Shown: in pieces, positions 14,107 through 15,455 of the stretch | How positions within the stretch are numbered: position 1 is the stretch's first letter | Layout: the number at the start of each line of letters is the position of its first letter | Assembly (NCBI GenBank): GCA_017965685.1 | Contig: JAGCPM010000221.1 | Location: forward strand, 1 to 15,455 | From: Kiritimatiellia bacterium | GTDB taxonomy: Bacteria; Verrucomicrobiota; Kiritimatiellia; RFP12; UBA1067 | Length of the DNA stretch: 15,455 bases | Direction: 5' to 3' | Made by a program: the position numbers and the translations under genes | Notes under the pieces: generated by a model | The model's input: the letters and a program-made list of their open reading frames with translations, nothing else | Databases searched by the model: none | Told to the model about the DNA's origin: nothing

Positions 14107-15455
14107 TTACTTGCCTTTCTTCTTTCCCTTTATGACCGGAATCTGGGCGGCCGCGACGGACTGCCCGAGACGGCGGAAATGCTCGTCCGGAACGATCAGC
14201 TCAACCTGCTCCGCTATGTCGGGATAGATGTCCTTGACCATCGCCTTGGCGGTCTCTAGTATCACGTCGCCGCCGAGTCCGGAGGTAACGCGCCCGAGCA
14301 GCATCATGCTCGAGTAGTCGTAGAACTCCCTGTACCACGGTATCGCGTGCGCGAGGAAGCGGCCTATCTGGACGTAGACCTTGAGCGCCCTGGCGTCACC
14401 CTTCTCCATTGCGGCCTGGACGACCTTCAGGCGCTCGGGCAGCTTCATGTCCTTGGGGAACTTGAAGCCGTGCTTCTCGGCGAGCCAGTTGACGGCCTGC
14501 TGCGAGAACGCCATCGAGCCAACGCCCGCGTCGCCCGACCACTCGTCCTTCGGCGCGTTCGGATTGAAGTCAACCGGGGCGAACGCAAGCTCGGTGATCC
14601 GGCCGGTTAGCGCGCCGCTCTGATCTATGTAGCCTACGGCCTCGCTGGAGCCCATCGCAACGCCCAGGATGCCCTTCTTGCCCATCGTGATCATACCGGC
14701 GAGGGCCGAAACGTCGCCATCGTTGTATATCTCGAACGGAACCCCCCAATCCTTCTCCACGCGGAAGAACATGTCCTGCGCGACCGGATACTTCGCGGGG
14801 TTCTTCTCCTTGATTGCGCGGAAAAGGCTCGCCACGCCCATCTTCTTGCCGACGAGCGTTCCAGCCGTGGAGCCGCCTATCGCGTCGACGCGCGGAAGGG
14901 TCGCGGCAGCTTCCTTGAGGCCCGCCGTAAGCATCGAGTAGTGGTACTCGGGGTCGGCATTGTTCCTGGGATCCCATGGGAACTCTTTTGAAAAAACGAC
15001 CTTGCCTTCATTGAGGGCCGAAATCTTGAAATCGCTCGCGCCGAGATCAAAGCCGATGCGACATCCGTCCGCCACCGTCTTGACCTTGGTGAGAGTCTCG
15101 TTCTGCGCAGGCATCTTCTTGAGCGGCACCACGACCGTCTCGACCGGACGACCGTAGAGGTCGGAGAAGAATCCGTAGTCAAACTTGCGCGAACCTTTCT
15201 TCGTGTACGCCTTGGCGACGGGCTGCACAATCTCGTCCGGTCCGGCGAGGTAGAGCTTCCAGCCGCCGGCCGACCACACGATGAACTTCGCGATGCGGTC
15301 CACAACGTGCGAGATGAACTTTACTGCGGAGGGATCAAGCCTTTTGGGAATCTCGAGGTCATAGCGGTATACCTTGCCGTCCTCGCGCTCCCAGGCTACG
15401 GCGACGGTGTCGTTCTTGGCGCCCAGACTCGCCTCGATCTCGGCAAGCGCTATTA
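14107..15455 (-). CDS. ROK-like sugar kinase, 5' end outside the window
   Basis: The frame is open to the window edge, so the true start lies beyond 15455; a GTG at 15303 is unlikely to be the start because the upstream codons read as protein-like sequence. At least 448 residues are visible against about 300 for ordinary ROK kinases, so about 130 residues or more precede the kinase core. The core begins with RIGFDLGASDFKISAL (phosphate-1 loop, visible residues about 132-147). An STAGTLVG segment follows, then EIYNDGDVSALAG with the likely catalytic Asp (about 245), GVAMGSSEAVGYI (phosphate 2) and LLGRVTSGLGGDVI near the end. The usual ROK zinc motif (CxCGxxGC) is missing; ELAFAPVDFNPNAP stands near its place. 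The C-terminus is Lys-rich (KGKKKGK). It probably works with the adjacent NahK on amino sugars or hexoses (inference). Confidence 0.8.
   Translation of the reverse strand, partial: IALAEIEASLGAKNDTVAVAWEREDGKVYRYDLEIPKRLDPSAVKFISHVVDRIAKFIVWSAGGWKLYLAGPDEIVQPVAKAYTKKGSRKFDYGFFSDLYGRPVETVVVPLKKMPAQNETLTKVKTVADGCRIGFDLGASDFKISALNEGKVVFSKEFPWDPRNNADPEYHYSMLTAGLKEAAATLPRVDAIGGSTAGTLVGKKMGVASLFRAIKEKNPAKYPVAQDMFFRVEKDWGVPFEIYNDGDVSALAGMITMGKKGILGVAMGSSEAVGYIDQSGALTGRITELAFAPVDFNPNAPKDEWSGDAGVGSMAFSQQAVNWLAEKHGFKFPKDMKLPERLKVVQAAMEKGDARALKVYVQIGRFLAHAIPWYREFYDYSSMMLLGRVTSGLGGDVILETAKAMVKDIYPDIAEQVELIVPDEHFRRLGQSVAAAQIPVIKGKKKGK

Noticed and set aside
15301..15303. GTG as start of the ROK-like kinase
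   Set aside because: The frame stays open for 50 codons upstream to the window edge with normal protein-like composition, so the gene is truncated by the window.
1..15455. CRISPR arrays, insertion sequences, tRNA or rRNA genes
   Set aside because: No regularly spaced repeats, transposase motifs or tRNA-like cloverleaf sequences were noticed; intergenic space is at most 131 bp.

Overview
The window is about 15.4 kb in which every gene I can support lies on the minus strand, so transcription runs from high to low coordinates. The organism is a GC-rich Gram-negative-type bacterium: it has lipid A genes (lpxI, lpxB) and a FadL/OmpP1-type outer-membrane channel. Using LpxI rather than LpxH argues against an enterobacterium-like gammaproteobacterium. 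The lpxI choice, the NahK/ROK sugar kinases and a large orphan protein would fit the PVC group (Verrucomicrobiota/Kiritimatiellota), but that placement is a weak inference.

Region 15455-9422 is one tightly packed gene string: a 5'-truncated ROK-like sugar kinase, an N-acetylhexosamine 1-kinase (NahK type), a CPA2 cation:proton antiporter fused to a PTS EIIA domain, and mnmE (tRNA wobble-uridine modification). Gaps are 1 and 17 bp, and the antiporter and mnmE share one base. The first three suggest amino-sugar uptake and phosphorylation coupled to ion or PTS status; mnmE is a housekeeping gene at the end.

Region 9383-8334 is a self-contained ribosomal unit: an extended -10 promoter, rpsL (S12), rpsG (S7), then a strong intrinsic terminator. 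The fusA and tuf genes that often follow in the str operon are absent.

Region 8331-1097 is a second seven-gene string: a 652-residue protein of unknown function, a PhnP-like metallo-beta-lactamase-fold hydrolase, a secreted protein of unknown function, tsaD (t6A tRNA modification), purN (purine synthesis), lpxI and lpxB (consecutive lipid A steps). Most junctions overlap or are within 7 bp. A perfect -10 box lies only 10 nt before the first ATG, and its matching -35 falls inside the preceding terminator loop, so the mRNA is probably almost leaderless.

Region 1091-1 holds a FadL-family channel gene with its own promoter. Its promoter has the same architecture as the rpsL promoter and is flanked by two inverted repeats of identical geometry. 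The reading frame is cut by an in-frame TAA where the homologous barrel sequence plainly continues to the window edge. No tRNA, rRNA, CRISPR array or mobile element was seen. No stretch over 300 bases lacks a gene; the longest gaps are 131 bp (991-1121), 105 bp (9317-9421) and 80 bp (8316-8395), all described below.
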